From: Pithys albifrons albifrons
Lineage: Eukaryota; Chordata; Aves; Passeriformes; Thamnophilidae
DNA length: 64,000 bases
Reading direction: 5' to 3'
Assembly: GCF_047495875.1 (NCBI RefSeq)
Contig: NC_092464.1
Location: 26,940,865 to 27,004,864, forward strand
Shown: positions 51,141-61,545 of the stretch, one piece after another
Position numbering within the stretch: the first letter of the stretch is position 1
Layout: the number at the start of each line of letters is the position of its first letter
Notes under the pieces: model-generated
Database searches by the model: none
Told to the model about the DNA's origin: nothing
The model's input: only the letters and a program-made list of their open reading frames with translations
Translations under genes and position numbers: made by a program

Positions 51141-51180
51141 TTTTTTTGTTTGTTTGTTTGTTGGTTTGGTTTTTTTGGTG
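51141..51180. repeat. T/G-rich tract
   Basis: Four GTTT units, then TTGGTTTGG and a T7 run. Same style as the tracts at 41.5, 42.0 and 43.2 kb. Confidence 0.8.
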
Positions 51181-52803
51181 TCTATTTATTTTCTAGGATG
51201 TTACTGAAAATCACCATTCAAACTTAAGGTATAGTTCCTGTCTGACTGTCTTAGTTTGCTTAAAGTGAAAGATTTATACTGAAATCCTGGTCAAATGAGT
51301 AAACAATGCTCTTGAAGTTGCCTTTTTTTTTTCTTTTTCCCTGTTCTTTTTTTCTTAAAAAGTAAAAAGATATATATTTTTACATTTTACTTTATCTGAA
51401 AATCTGATTCCCTGTAGTGGTTTTTACTTGTTTTTTTCATATAGGTGTAATATTGAAAAAATAGTACAGAAAGGTGTTTAGAAAGAGAAATGAGAATAAC
51501 ATTTGGACCTGTTTTGCTAATGGACTAAGTTATAAAATAATCCAGACCTCTTCTGTAATTTAGATATATATATCATCAGTTTTTTTAGCCAAGTGTGGTC
51601 TTCCAGGTTAAGATCTACCAGCTAAACCAACCCTGAAAGCCCTCCAAAACCCTAACTTTTAGTTTGGTGTCATTTAACACTGTGCCTAACTACTCACTCT
51701 CATGGCAGGACCTAATGCCAATGAAAAATATTTATCTAACCAGTGAAACCTGCTTTTCCCAGCACTCTTTTTCCCCCTAACTGGTTACCATTCTTTATGG
51801 AATATCCTAAATGGGTTCCACACTTTTCCATCTGGGATTTTTAAGGGGTTTCTTTCATATTATAGAAAATCTGTGTTTAAGTGTTGTGTTCCCCATTATG
51901 GAAACAAGATTAATTTTTATTTTTCACTGGTGATGCTCCACACCTTTAACTTATCATACTAAAGGAATGTGGTGTTGTATCAGCAATCCTAAAATATTAA
52001 TAGGTGTTAATTGACTTTCTGTCATTTACTGTATGGATTTAAAATCATACCCACTTTAAACAGATTGAAAAAATACAGATATAAGCTGAAATTTTTAAAG
52101 CAAATTAACTTTTTCCTGAATGTATTTTCAGTAATCCAGACTTAATTCTGGATATGAGTCTAAATTAGTACTACATTTCAGATGAATTAAACAACTTCTT
52201 TGAATGATAGATAAAACATTCAGAAATTACTAAATGGATTACCACTGTGCTTACAGGGCAAAACTAAGAAGCCTACTTACTTTAGGATTTAGATATCCAT
52301 TTATATTTATAAGAGAAACCTCATGGCAAGATATAACTTGTCTCTGCCACAACATCTGAGGAACTTCTGCAAGCTTGTGGGGCTATGGTATGTGCTGATG
52401 TCAAAATTTTTTTGCAAAATATCACAATATGTGTAAAATATTTAACTATTCAGTGAACCATGTGACTGGGTGTTTCTTTCTCCAGCAAAAAGGGTAGTCA
52501 AGGCAATGTTTCATTAAAAGTTTGTCCCGGTGTGCAGATTCCATGGTACTGATGCCTCTTTATTGCAGATCTTTCTCCACATGTGCAGAGTTATAATGGA
52601 ATAGTACAGTCTGGATGCCTGTGAAAACACATGACATAATGAGAGATGCTTGAGGTATGTCTCCTGGTTCTTCTTGTTAAATTAGAGAATAGAAGCCAAA
52701 ATAACTTCTTAAAATAGTTTAAAATATTGTATACCATTACATAATCAGAAAAATCTCAGTGGTCACCAGATATGATGTATTCAGTAACCCTAAATACAAA
52801 CAA

Positions 52804-52880
52804 CATCACGTCTTGAATTCTTTCTTTCACTTCCCAATGGCATTTAAAATTGTCTTCAGAATCAAGGCACTTCTCTGTTC
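52804..52880 (+). pseudogene. Second L2-like LINE ORF2 fossil
   Basis: One frame reads V-L-N-S-F-F-H-F-P-M-A-F-K-I-V-F-R-I-K-A from about 52810. L2-type ORF2 proteins have V-L-x-S-L-H-W-L-P-V-x-F-R-I-x-F-K-I-L-L at this point. Just upstream, in another frame, N-I-T-S precedes a stop and I-L, like the H-I-T-P-V-L that comes before this block. A frameshift of one base between them is therefore likely. It corresponds to the segment that follows the one preserved at 47590-47787, but the two lie about 5 kb apart. The fragment is short, so the call is tentative. Confidence 0.5.
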
Positions 52881-53127
52881 CCTCAAAGAAGGTCCTTGAT
52901 AACCAGTTATTTTTCATTCCTGGATTTGCCTTTAGTTCTAGTGGACTACTTCTTTCCAGAGTTTCTCATGAATAAAGCTCTGCGTTTGAGTTGCATCTTC
53001 AGACCTGTGTGTGTAGCCAAATTTATGATCCAAAGGTCAGGAAAAGGAGGCCCAATCATGTCTGGGAACTCATAATCTCCTTCTCCATTTCTATTCTCCT
53101 GAAGAATAGTTTTCTTTGTGCATATTC

Positions 53128-53150
53128 ACACACACACACATACACACACA
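53128..53150. repeat. (CA)n microsatellite, interrupted
   Basis: Seven to eight CA units, one TA interruption, then four more CA units. Confidence 0.88.
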
Positions 53151-55779
53151 GACCCTCCCCCTCCAGAAATCCCTTTGTTAAGCCTTGATTCAGAGGTTTC
53201 CTGTGACCATTTTTAGAAGCTAACTATTAAATCAGTGCCTCATACGCACAGTGGGTTTACAAACCTATAAACCATAGGAAAACTGAGAGAACACTCATAA
53301 TGAGAACTCATCTTCATGTGCATTAGTTGAATCTGCATAACATCAAAGAAACAGATTTCTGTTTTCTAAATAGTGCTATGATGTATGTTGGGTTGGGTAG
53401 AATAATAAAGGGTCAGGCAGATCAGAACATCCTGACAAGTTCTTACAAATTCAATCTATAGCTGGTAGAATCTGAGATTCAATCTCATTAGTAGAAATAA
53501 GGAAGTATCAGAAAAGACATTCTAGCTTTTGTGCTGCTGCCAAAACATATAGCAGAAGGGAAACAGGACTTATTTTATAACTTTTTTTAGCTTTTTAGCT
53601 GGCTATTTTATCACCGCAGTGGATCCGCTGGGCAGCAACCCCAATCTTATTAGCTACTAAACATTGAACCTGTGCAATGTTATCACAAACAGGTGCTTTT
53701 TTGCCATATGTTCTTTCCTAGTGCTGTAGGATTTCACTTTGAACCAGAGTTGGGGATGTGAGGAGCTTCTGATTAGAGGAAACTTCTTGTAAAGACAAAG
53801 GTCTTTTTCAGAGACTTTTATGTTATTGATCTCAAATCTGAGAAGATATAGGCTACCTGACCTTGACACAAGGTGTGGATAAGTAAGGTTTTTTAATTTG
53901 TCATTACAAGGAGAAAAGTGCCTTTTAGGATGCTTTCATAGGTCATCACTCTTATCAATGAGTTATTAAATGCTTTTAACATGTAGTCATTTTCTGTGTC
54001 TTATCTGAAAAGACACATATACTCTATGCCCTTATTAAAAGATTTTTTTTCTCCTCCTTTACCAGAAAAAGGTCATGGAGAGGATTAGTCCTGTGTCCCA
54101 GGAACTGCTGAAAATTTTGCTGGCCCAGTATTTTTCTATGTCTATTTATTTTTAAAATTAAATTAACTCATATTTGTTCAACATATTTTTCCCATGTCTT
54201 TATGAAGAACGCTATGGGTGTTTTGTTTACAATGACTAAGGTCAGAAAGAGGGTGAAGAAAAAAGGGGCAAACCAATAGATTACAAAAATAAAGAAAGAT
54301 AAAGACAGAGGCTCTGAGAATATAATATTTAACTTATTTCTGGACACCAACAAAATTTTAAAAATCCATAAAAATTAAAAGTATATTACCAAATTCTTGA
54401 AAAAAATCAACTGAAAGCTTTTGTTAGCGATAGGAAGTAACACAGTCTGCATTAAAGGTCTTGCTACTAATTGGAATGAATTCATGCCTTCCCCATTGTA
54501 AGTGAAAACTGCACAAGCTTCGTCTCTCTGATGATGCTGCAAAGGTAGCTTCACTTCCATCTATTAATGTCATCTCTAGTGTGCCTGTGAAATTTGCCAG
54601 AGCTGATTAGAGCAGATATTAAATGATAATTGGACATTTAGTGCTCATCAAACAGAAAGTGACAGATGGGCCACTAATTAAATTATAGTTCTGACATTAT
54701 TCACAATGCTTTATGAATCTTCAGTAGTGACCTTCATGGATCTCTTCTCTCTTTTTGGGGAAAAGAGAGGAACAAGAAAAAAAAAAGACTCTATTAAAAT
54801 TTTAACAAATATGTGCAAAGTGAGAACCTTCTTTTTTCCTCATTGATCTCTCCACAGAATTAGATAATTAATTATATAATAGTGCAACAAATAATCAGAT
54901 TTATGTAAATCAGATTGAGTGGCTGATGCTGGGGGGAGAAATTAGTCATAAATGAAAATTTTAGGCATGTTTTAACAAGACTTTCACTGTGGAAAAAGAA
55001 AATGTGCCTAAATGTAGTCTGACCATAGAAAAGGAAATTTGGTGCCTCTTGTAGTGTGGTTTTTTACTTACCAACTCAAAACTGCATTACCTGTTGTCTC
55101 TACCAGCTAAATAAAAGGGCTATAATGAAAAAACCTAAAAACCTGAAGTAGAGAGATGCAGTTGCTGAACCAAAACTACATTCTCACTTTAAATTAAAAA
55201 AGCAAACACAATGTTAATTACTTTGTAACTTTGCTTTCAGCAGTCATCACTATTTAGAACCTAGTTTTAAAAAGTAATAACTGTAATCCCCGGTTATCAG
55301 CAGTCTCCATTTTTGTGCAATCTATATCCCAATAATTGGTTGACTAATATTTGTATAAAGAACATTTAAATAAATAGATAAATAATTGGTAACTGTGGCA
55401 TATCCATATAGTTCTATTTGTTTATAACATTGTACAGGCTTTACTGTATTAAAGATATTAGAGAATTTATATATATATATATATGCAGTGTTGCATGTGC
55501 ACATATAGCTTCGTACACATATACAAATATTATAAGAATTCAGAGGCCTTCTGCTATGATAAAAAAATAGCAACTCTTATGTAGGGCAGTAGCTTTATTA
55601 TTTTTAAGAGGGACTCATCACCAGGGAAAAATTCCCATATATGCGTTTCTAGAAATTACATCCTGAGGGGGCGGAGCTGCTAGTGGGCCATCAACAGTTC
55701 AATATCCCCTGGCTCCCAGAGTTAATCACCCATTGTGTGAGTTCCCGCCCACGGGGAGGGACTGGGTGCTCCCTGAGGG

Positions 55780-55786
55780 TACATAA
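55780..55786 (+). promoter_or_regulatory. TATA-like box of the LTR
   Basis: TACATAA about 290 bp upstream of the ATTAAA signal, in the position of a U3 promoter. It is a non-consensus form and activity is unknown. Confidence 0.4.
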
Positions 55787-56067
55787 GTGGTGGGTAAGAG
55801 ACTTTGGTAACTTCTCATCGGATCCAGAGCAGCAGCAGGACCTCGACAGGAGGAGATCCCCGCTCTCGCCCAGACCACAGCCCTCGCCTGCACCAACAGG
55901 TTTTTCATTTCCTTTTGCTCTGGACTTGGGGGAGCCACAGGGGTCTCAGCACAAGGGCAAACAAACCCCCTTGGGTTTGTGCCCCAGGACACTGGGTTAT
56001 ACTGCTGGGTTTTTGTGAGTTGAAAACAATTTCCCTTTTGTGTCAGTGTTTTTATTGTAATATTATT

Positions 56068-56073
56068 ATTAAA
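56068..56073 (+). promoter_or_regulatory. ATTAAA poly(A) signal of the LTR
   Basis: The common variant ATTAAA lies about 75 bp before the LTR end, inside an AT-rich stretch, as expected at the R/U5 border. Confidence 0.4.
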
Positions 56074-56329
56074 TTTTAGGTCTGACTTATAATCTCTCTC
56101 TTGTGGTGAGTTCATTTCCCCTGCTGGTTCACCTTTAAACCAGCACATATGGAAAATATAGTTTTTAACTGGAATTCAAGATAATTTGGCATCAGATACA
56201 GTTAATGTAGAAAACATATCATATCCTAAGTGCATTTTAAAACACTTGTCCAAAGAGTAAAGATTAAAATGTTGAAGGGAAATGGTATTGTTCTGAAAGA
56301 ACTGCTCTCCTCTGAGTTTTCAGGAGCCT

Positions 56330-56480
56330 CCTGCTGTGAAAGTCATTTGGAGTTAATGGAAGACTCCTTGATTCAATTATACTCAATGGACCCTTTTCTC
56401 TTTTCAGTTAAACTGGTGTAAATGTGGAGTAACTTCAGGGTCTTCAGTAGTTACTCTGGATTTATATTGCTGCCCTGGTC
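56330..56480. repeat. Imperfect palindrome of an old dispersed repeat
   Basis: CTGGTGTAAATGTGGAGTAACT (arm 56413-56434) is followed after 14 bp by its imperfect reverse complement (56449-56472, starting AGTTACTCTGGATTTA). The upstream part has 'ttggagttaatgg' and 'actcaatggaccc' words. I recall very similar 'gtgtaaat...gagtaact...agttactc...atttaca' palindromes with 'gacttcaatgg' words as dispersed sequences in turtle and crocodilian genomes. That recollection is the only basis for calling it an old repeat. The palindrome itself is directly visible. Confidence 0.5.
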
Positions 56481-59141
56481 CACCTAATATTCTGCTTCTG
56501 TTCAGTAACGGGTATTTGCAGAGGTAAATAGTTTTGCTGGATAATCTTGTCTATATTTATTTTCATTCTTAAGCTACCAACATGAGAAAGCCCATTAATT
56601 GCTGCTCATGAAATCTGTGTTATACTTTCTATGTTATGTACTGGAAAGCCCTTAAATTTATCACAATTTCTGTTCAAATTTTATCTTAGTATCTAATTCC
56701 CACACAGAAAAAATGCTTGTAATCTCTAAGGTATTTTATGTCTGGCAGTCTTAGTTTATTTTAGAAATTCTAAGGAAACTCCCATGAAGTAAGCTGTTTC
56801 TGTTAATCTAAATTATACTATCAAAACAGTATACCAACCAACTCCCTATGCTCCTGTATATTTCGCAACCTGTCTCAGAGCCATGAGCAAATTTCACCCC
56901 TTCTGGGAGTTTATGTAGCTGAGTTAAGGTGATTAACTGGTTGAGCCCAAGGTCACTACTTCACTGATAGAAGCTGTTGTAAAGAATGTTAGAAGAGAGG
57001 GACTGCCTCCATTGGGAATTGCTTTTAAGAAGAAGCTTTACTTCTAGCCCCAGCCTGTTCATCTTCAAATATGGGCAGCAGTGAAGTCTGTTCTTGGTCT
57101 CATACCCTCCTCTATCCATCCTATCCTTGACCCATACCTTCTGACTGGGCTTCCTGGCCTTCCCTGGGACCTTCCTTGTCACTGTGGACTTGCCAGGAGA
57201 TCATTGTACTGTGTCTGACTCTGACCAGTTTCTCTACTCAATCCTGATACTAGTTTGTCACTCAGAATCCTTGCTGGTCATCAGAGATCCCCTCTCCCCC
57301 ACATTCTGAAGAAGACAGGGAGGAGAAGAAGAACAGTGACCTTAAGAAGAAGTGCCCAACATTAGATGCCTCTTATGGTGGTTGGGGGGGGTTTGAAATT
57401 AAAAGGATGGAATGTTAAGTAGTCCGAATAGGAGTGTGAGATCTTTAGACCAGGATCCAAACAAAAGGAGAGAGCTCAACCAGTCAAACTCCTTAACTCA
57501 GACCTCTAACTCAGTCAAATAAACACAGAAAACTAAAGAGACAAATGGTCTCCAGGCCCTAAAATCCTAGTTCATAGGATAGTGCCATCTCTGGTGTTTG
57601 AAAGGAACAGTAGTGTCAGCTTCTGCATGAAGAAAAATATGAAACCCTTTCCTGGGCAAATATTTCATACTCATCATATTTGAACAGCTGCCTGCTGGAA
57701 GCCTGAACATATTTTTGCACATGCTCAACATATGAGGAACACAAGAAAGAAAAAACAAACAAATAAATAATGTCACAGTTCTTCATGTACGAAGATTTTG
57801 AGCATGAAAGCCTTTTATCCTGACTGAATGCAAAGTAAGTTTTGGGCAATCTTCAACCTTGTCACTGCTTTCCTCTGACTGTTGGTAGTTAATAGCTCAG
57901 AACTCACTTGTTTCCTGAGCTTCCTCCTGACTGAAGACAAGGGAAGGCAAGGTAGAAGTGGACTCCAGGATGAGAGTGACACCAGTTCCAGAAGGGCCTT
58001 AGAACTATCAGAATCATCACACCATGTGAACAAGCTTTAAACACACTTCACACAAATGGTCTGGCTTATCATTCTGATATGCCTTTCTCTTCAAGGCTTT
58101 TGTTTTTTGTAAATATTATCTTTTTTCAATGTGACTGTTTGGATATCATGGATACCAGGGTTAGAGCTCACAGGGAACACAGCATCTGAGGCACATGAGA
58201 GAAATCAAACTAATGCTCATCCTCAGCTAGCAAACAGTAAAATAAAACTAGAGCCTGAGCAGAGGGAGGTAAACCCAAATAATTCTATACTTAGTTTGAG
58301 AGACAGGGTTGGGCTACCATGATGGTGCTCCGAAAAGAAGCTGTCCACAATATCTGCTGTTGAAAAAATGAAAACTTTTTCTGGTCATGTTATTTTGCTG
58401 ACTGTACCCACTGGGTGTGGTCAACTGAAAGTTGGAATTGCAGGGGTTTTGTCAGTAAAGATCAGGATGCAGAGGGTTTATTTCTTTTCACAGCACATTA
58501 TGCAGATATATAGGAGAGCAGGACAATCCTGACATGTCTCTTGGACCAATAAGGTGAGAAAACCAATAACTCGTGCAGTTGAATGTTTTTATCCTATATC
58601 CATATTTTATCGCTGCTCTTCTGCAGCCCTTACTCTGTCACTGACAGCAGTCCTAGCTAAAACTGAAGCAGATATGGTGAGGTCATGGGCTCCTTATGCT
58701 GACAAATGGATGCAGAAAACTAAACAGTGCAAACAGTAGCTGATGGGGTGGGAGGAAATCACACCATATGGAAGGCAGAGCCTGAGGAAGCACTGCCACA
58801 AGATGAATCCAAACTGCCAGAGAGGACCTGACCTGATGATACTTGGTCAAAGTGACCTCTTTCCCCAGGCCTATGATATACTGTTGTAAATTAGATTTAG
58901 GGGATTATACTTTGATTTGTGTGTATGTTTTGTGGAGTAAGTATTGCTGTACTACTCCCATTGCATATCCAGTCCAGTTAATATCTTTGTGAGTACATGT
59001 CACTGAGATGTGCAGTTATCTTCTAGTGGTCTTCCAACCCACTTTTTCATCTAACATTACCATACATGCATTTGCTATAGCTTGTGCCACTATATCATGG
59101 GATGCAAAGAGCCTAACTGTGTGGAAGTGTTTTGTGGCGTT
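56481..59141. other. Unassigned region, partly G+C-richer
   Basis: No gene recognised. From 57045 to 57310 the sequence is pyrimidine-rich and less AT-rich than its surroundings (many CCTT, CTGG and TCC words), followed by a purine-rich stretch and a run of eight G at 57384-57391. The minus frame at 56961-57182 reads Lys/Arg-rich without a known motif. The block at 58430-58870 has mixed composition and no recognised family. Confidence 0.45.
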
Positions 59142-59351
59142 CATGAAGTTTTTTTCCCACTGAAAAGGTTGTAAAGCTTTGGAACAGGCTGCCCAGAAAG
59201 GTGGTAGAATCACCATCCCTGGAAGTGTTCAAGAAATGACTGGATATGGCATTTAGTGCTATAGTTTAGTTCACATGGTAGTGTTCAGTCAAAGGTGGGA
59301 TTCAATGATCTTGAAGGTCTTTTCAAACTTTAATAATTCTCTCATTCTATG
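59142..59351 (+). mobile_element. CR1 LINE 3' tail
   Basis: Reads 'catgaagtttttttcccact', 'gctttggaacaggctgccca', 'gaatcaccatccctggaagt', 'gatatggcatttagtgctat', 'gattcaatgatcttgaaggt' and ends 'ctctcattctatgaaaag'. It is a typical CR1 3' end, about 210 bp, 5'-truncated, and close in wording to the tail at 24573-24790. Confidence 0.93.
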
Positions 59352-60444
59352 AAAAGGAAGAAGCAGGAAGAGAGAGCATGAAAATCTTTACAACATTGCT
59401 TAAGTGCACAAATTTATCCCTCTTCTTGTTCAGAGGAATTTGGAAAGCTTCAAAGTTCCTCAATCATCTTCTATCACTGAACTCAAAATACCTTACTATT
59501 TCTAGGTGCAAATCTCCTTTAAAGCTGTTCTTATGATAGAGGCATTTCTGATTATTCAATCTTAAGTAATTTCTGATGTCTAGATCAGACCACTTGTAAA
59601 TGATGTGCATGGTTTTTCAGGAGTGCCTTCAATCACAAGAGTGCTGATGATTAGGCAAAATAATGACTCAAAATTAAGGAAGACGCATTTTTAATCTTTG
59701 TCCCTATGTTCTCCACACTTCTTAATTAATTTTTTTCTAGTCATGACTGATAATATTTTCAATTGGTTCAGCAAGAGGGATTCTATTGATCAGTTTCTTA
59801 GAAAATTAGAAAGAATTCAGGAGTGAAGTGCTACTGCAAGTTTGAATGAACAATGGCAATTTGTTATTTTCTGCAGGATCATTGACTTAAAAATATATTA
59901 ACAGCAAATAATAAGGTAAGTTTCAAAACCAAAAATTTCTTCTTAATGTTTATTCTTTTATTTAATGGGACTTATAATTGAAGTAAAAAATAAAAGAATA
60001 AATGTCATTTTTTATCATTAAGATATTTAGGCTTAAAAACGTCATAAAGTTGATCAGCTGCTTTGCTCAGAGGGATACACTCAGAAACATATTCATGTTA
60101 GACCATAATGAGTATGGCTTTCTCCTTTACTTCTGATTTACCTGACATGGCAAAGGAAGTAAATCACTGTAGAAGTTGCCTCATCCTTCTCCTCACTTTC
60201 CTGCTTTCTCTGCCCTCTTCTTCAGCAATTCAGGTGATTAGTCACTTTATAGCATAATTCCTATTAAAAGAACTGAATTTTTCAGTCCTATGTCCACTTC
60301 TGTTTTATTGGGTATGTTTTCCTGTTTCAGCTGTATCCCTGATTAGGATAATAGGATTTCTATTTCAGTAAGCTTTGGACTTGGATATTTTAAAGAAATT
60401 GAAAAAGAAAATATTTTTTTCTCTTTTCACCTTCCTATGAATTA
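59352..60444. other. Unassigned AT-rich region
   Basis: About 1.1 kb between two CR1 pieces of opposite orientation. No gene, repeat or structured element was recognised. Confidence 0.55.
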
Positions 60445-61545
60445 GGAACAGGGCCCAAAGAGCGTCCCTGCTGAATGGCAGCAGAGCATTCTGAGGTATT
60501 AGCCACTCCTCCCAGCTTTACATCATCAGTGAACTTGCTGAGGGTGCACTCTATTCTTTCATCTGGGTCACTGATGAGTAAGGTGAACAAGACTGGATCC
60601 AGTACTTACTCCTGGGGGACTCCACTGCCTACAGACCTACAGCTAATCTCTGTGCCATGGATTACAACCCATTCAGCTCTGCCACTGAGCCAGTTCTCAA
60701 TCCTTTTCACTGTCCACTCACCTAACCCACATTTCCTGAGTTTACTCTCTAAAGCCTTGTCAAAGTCAAGGAAACAACATCCACTGTTCTTCCCTTAGTT
60801 ATCCAGCCACTCATGCCACTATAGAAAACTATTAGACTCATCAAGCATGACCTCCCCCTGGTGAATCCATATTGATTACTCCTGATAACTTTTTCCTCCA
60901 CATGCTTGGAAATGACATCCAGGATGTGCTGTTCCATCACCTTTTCAGGGATGGAGACTAGTGAGACTGTGGCCTGTAGCTTCCTGGTTCCTCCCTCTTC
61001 CCTTCTGAAAACTGGAGTGACACTGGCTTTCTTCCAGCCCTCAGACTCTTCTGCTCTTCCTGACCTTTCAAAGATAATGAAGAGTGACTTGACAATAACA
61101 TCTGCCAGCTCCCTCAGTGCTCATGGGTGAATCCCATTGGGACCCATGGATTTCTGGGTTTCAAGTTGGCCTAAAAGATCCGTAACTTGATCCTTCTCTG
61201 TCAAGGGCACATTTCCTTTCTCTGGACTTTCTCTGACCTCCATGGCCTGTGATTGCTGAAGGTTGGATTTAGTGGTAAAGACTGAAACAAAGAAGGCATT
61301 CAGTAACTTTTCTGCATCCTCCATCATGAGGGCATCCACCTCATTCAGAAGTGTGCCTGAATTTTTCCTAGTCTTCCTTTTGCTACTGATTGAGTGCTGG
61401 TACTTGAAGAAGTGCTTTATGTTGCCCTTGACATATCATATTTAGTTCCAAGTGGACCTTAGCCTTACTGATAGCATCATTGCATACTCTGAAAACATTC
61501 CCATATTCCTATGTTTCCTGTCTCTTTTCTCACATTCCTCTAAAC
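60445..61545 (-). mobile_element. CR1 LINE interior fragment (ORF2 only)
   Basis: About 1.1 kb of CR1 ORF2 on the minus strand. It runs from the linker after the endonuclease (high coordinates) through the first half of the RT and stops shortly after the F-x-D-D box. Both the endonuclease and the whole 3' end of the element are missing, so this is an interior piece left by a deletion or interrupted by later events. It is less decayed than the copy at 21640-23090. Confidence 0.93.
60500..61445 (-). pseudogene. CR1 ORF2 linker and RT remnant
   Basis: Reading from 61445 down: a V-K-G-N-I-K-H-F-F-K segment, then D-A-E-K-L-L-N-A-F-F-V-S-V-F-T, then D-L-L-G-Q-L-E-T-Q-K-S-M-G-P-N-G-I-H-P (frame ending 61121), then V-M-E-Q-H-I-L and N-Q-Y-G-F-T-R-G-R-S-C-L (frame 60940 to 60749). 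Motif A appears after a frameshift as L-D-F-D-K-A-L near 60751-60770, with the expected second Asp lost. Motif C is F-T-D-D at 60522-60533, with both Asp kept. In-frame stops and this frameshift make it non-functional. Confidence 0.92.

Larger units (their letters stand above)
48851..55641. other. Unassigned AT-rich region with one ancient LINE fossil
   Basis: About 6.8 kb without a gene. It holds an L2-like fossil at 52804-52880, a (CA)n run at 53128-53150, a T/G tract at 51141-51180 and a (TA)n stretch near 55468-55484. The minus-strand frame of 113 codons at 50747-51088 has no recognised motif. The stretch at 54585-54745 looks compositionally like conserved non-coding DNA, but this is unproved. 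Confidence 0.5.
55642..56145 (+). mobile_element. Endogenous retrovirus-type solo LTR candidate, about 504 bp
   Basis: A block markedly richer in G+C than its surroundings holds, in order, a TATA-like TACATAA (55780-55786), a GC-rich R/U5-like stretch, an ATTAAA signal (56068-56073) and a U5-like tail. With the ends placed at TGC (55642) and GCA (56145), the flanks are CATATA (55636-55641) and CATATG (56146-56151), a 6-bp target duplication with one mismatch. An alternative left end is TGAGGGGG at 55664 with the right end at CACA 56147, but then no direct repeat is seen. No internal viral region adjoins, hence a solo LTR from recombination. The 140-codon minus frame and 111-codon plus frame across it are incidental. 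The family is not identified. Confidence 0.68.

Noticed and set aside
55726..56148. Frames of 140 (minus) and 111 (plus) codons
   Set aside because: Both lie inside the G+C-rich solo LTR, where stop codons are rare by composition. No domain seen.
58430..58870. Possible retroviral 3' region
   Set aside because: Mixed composition drew attention, but no env-like or LTR-like motif could be fixed.
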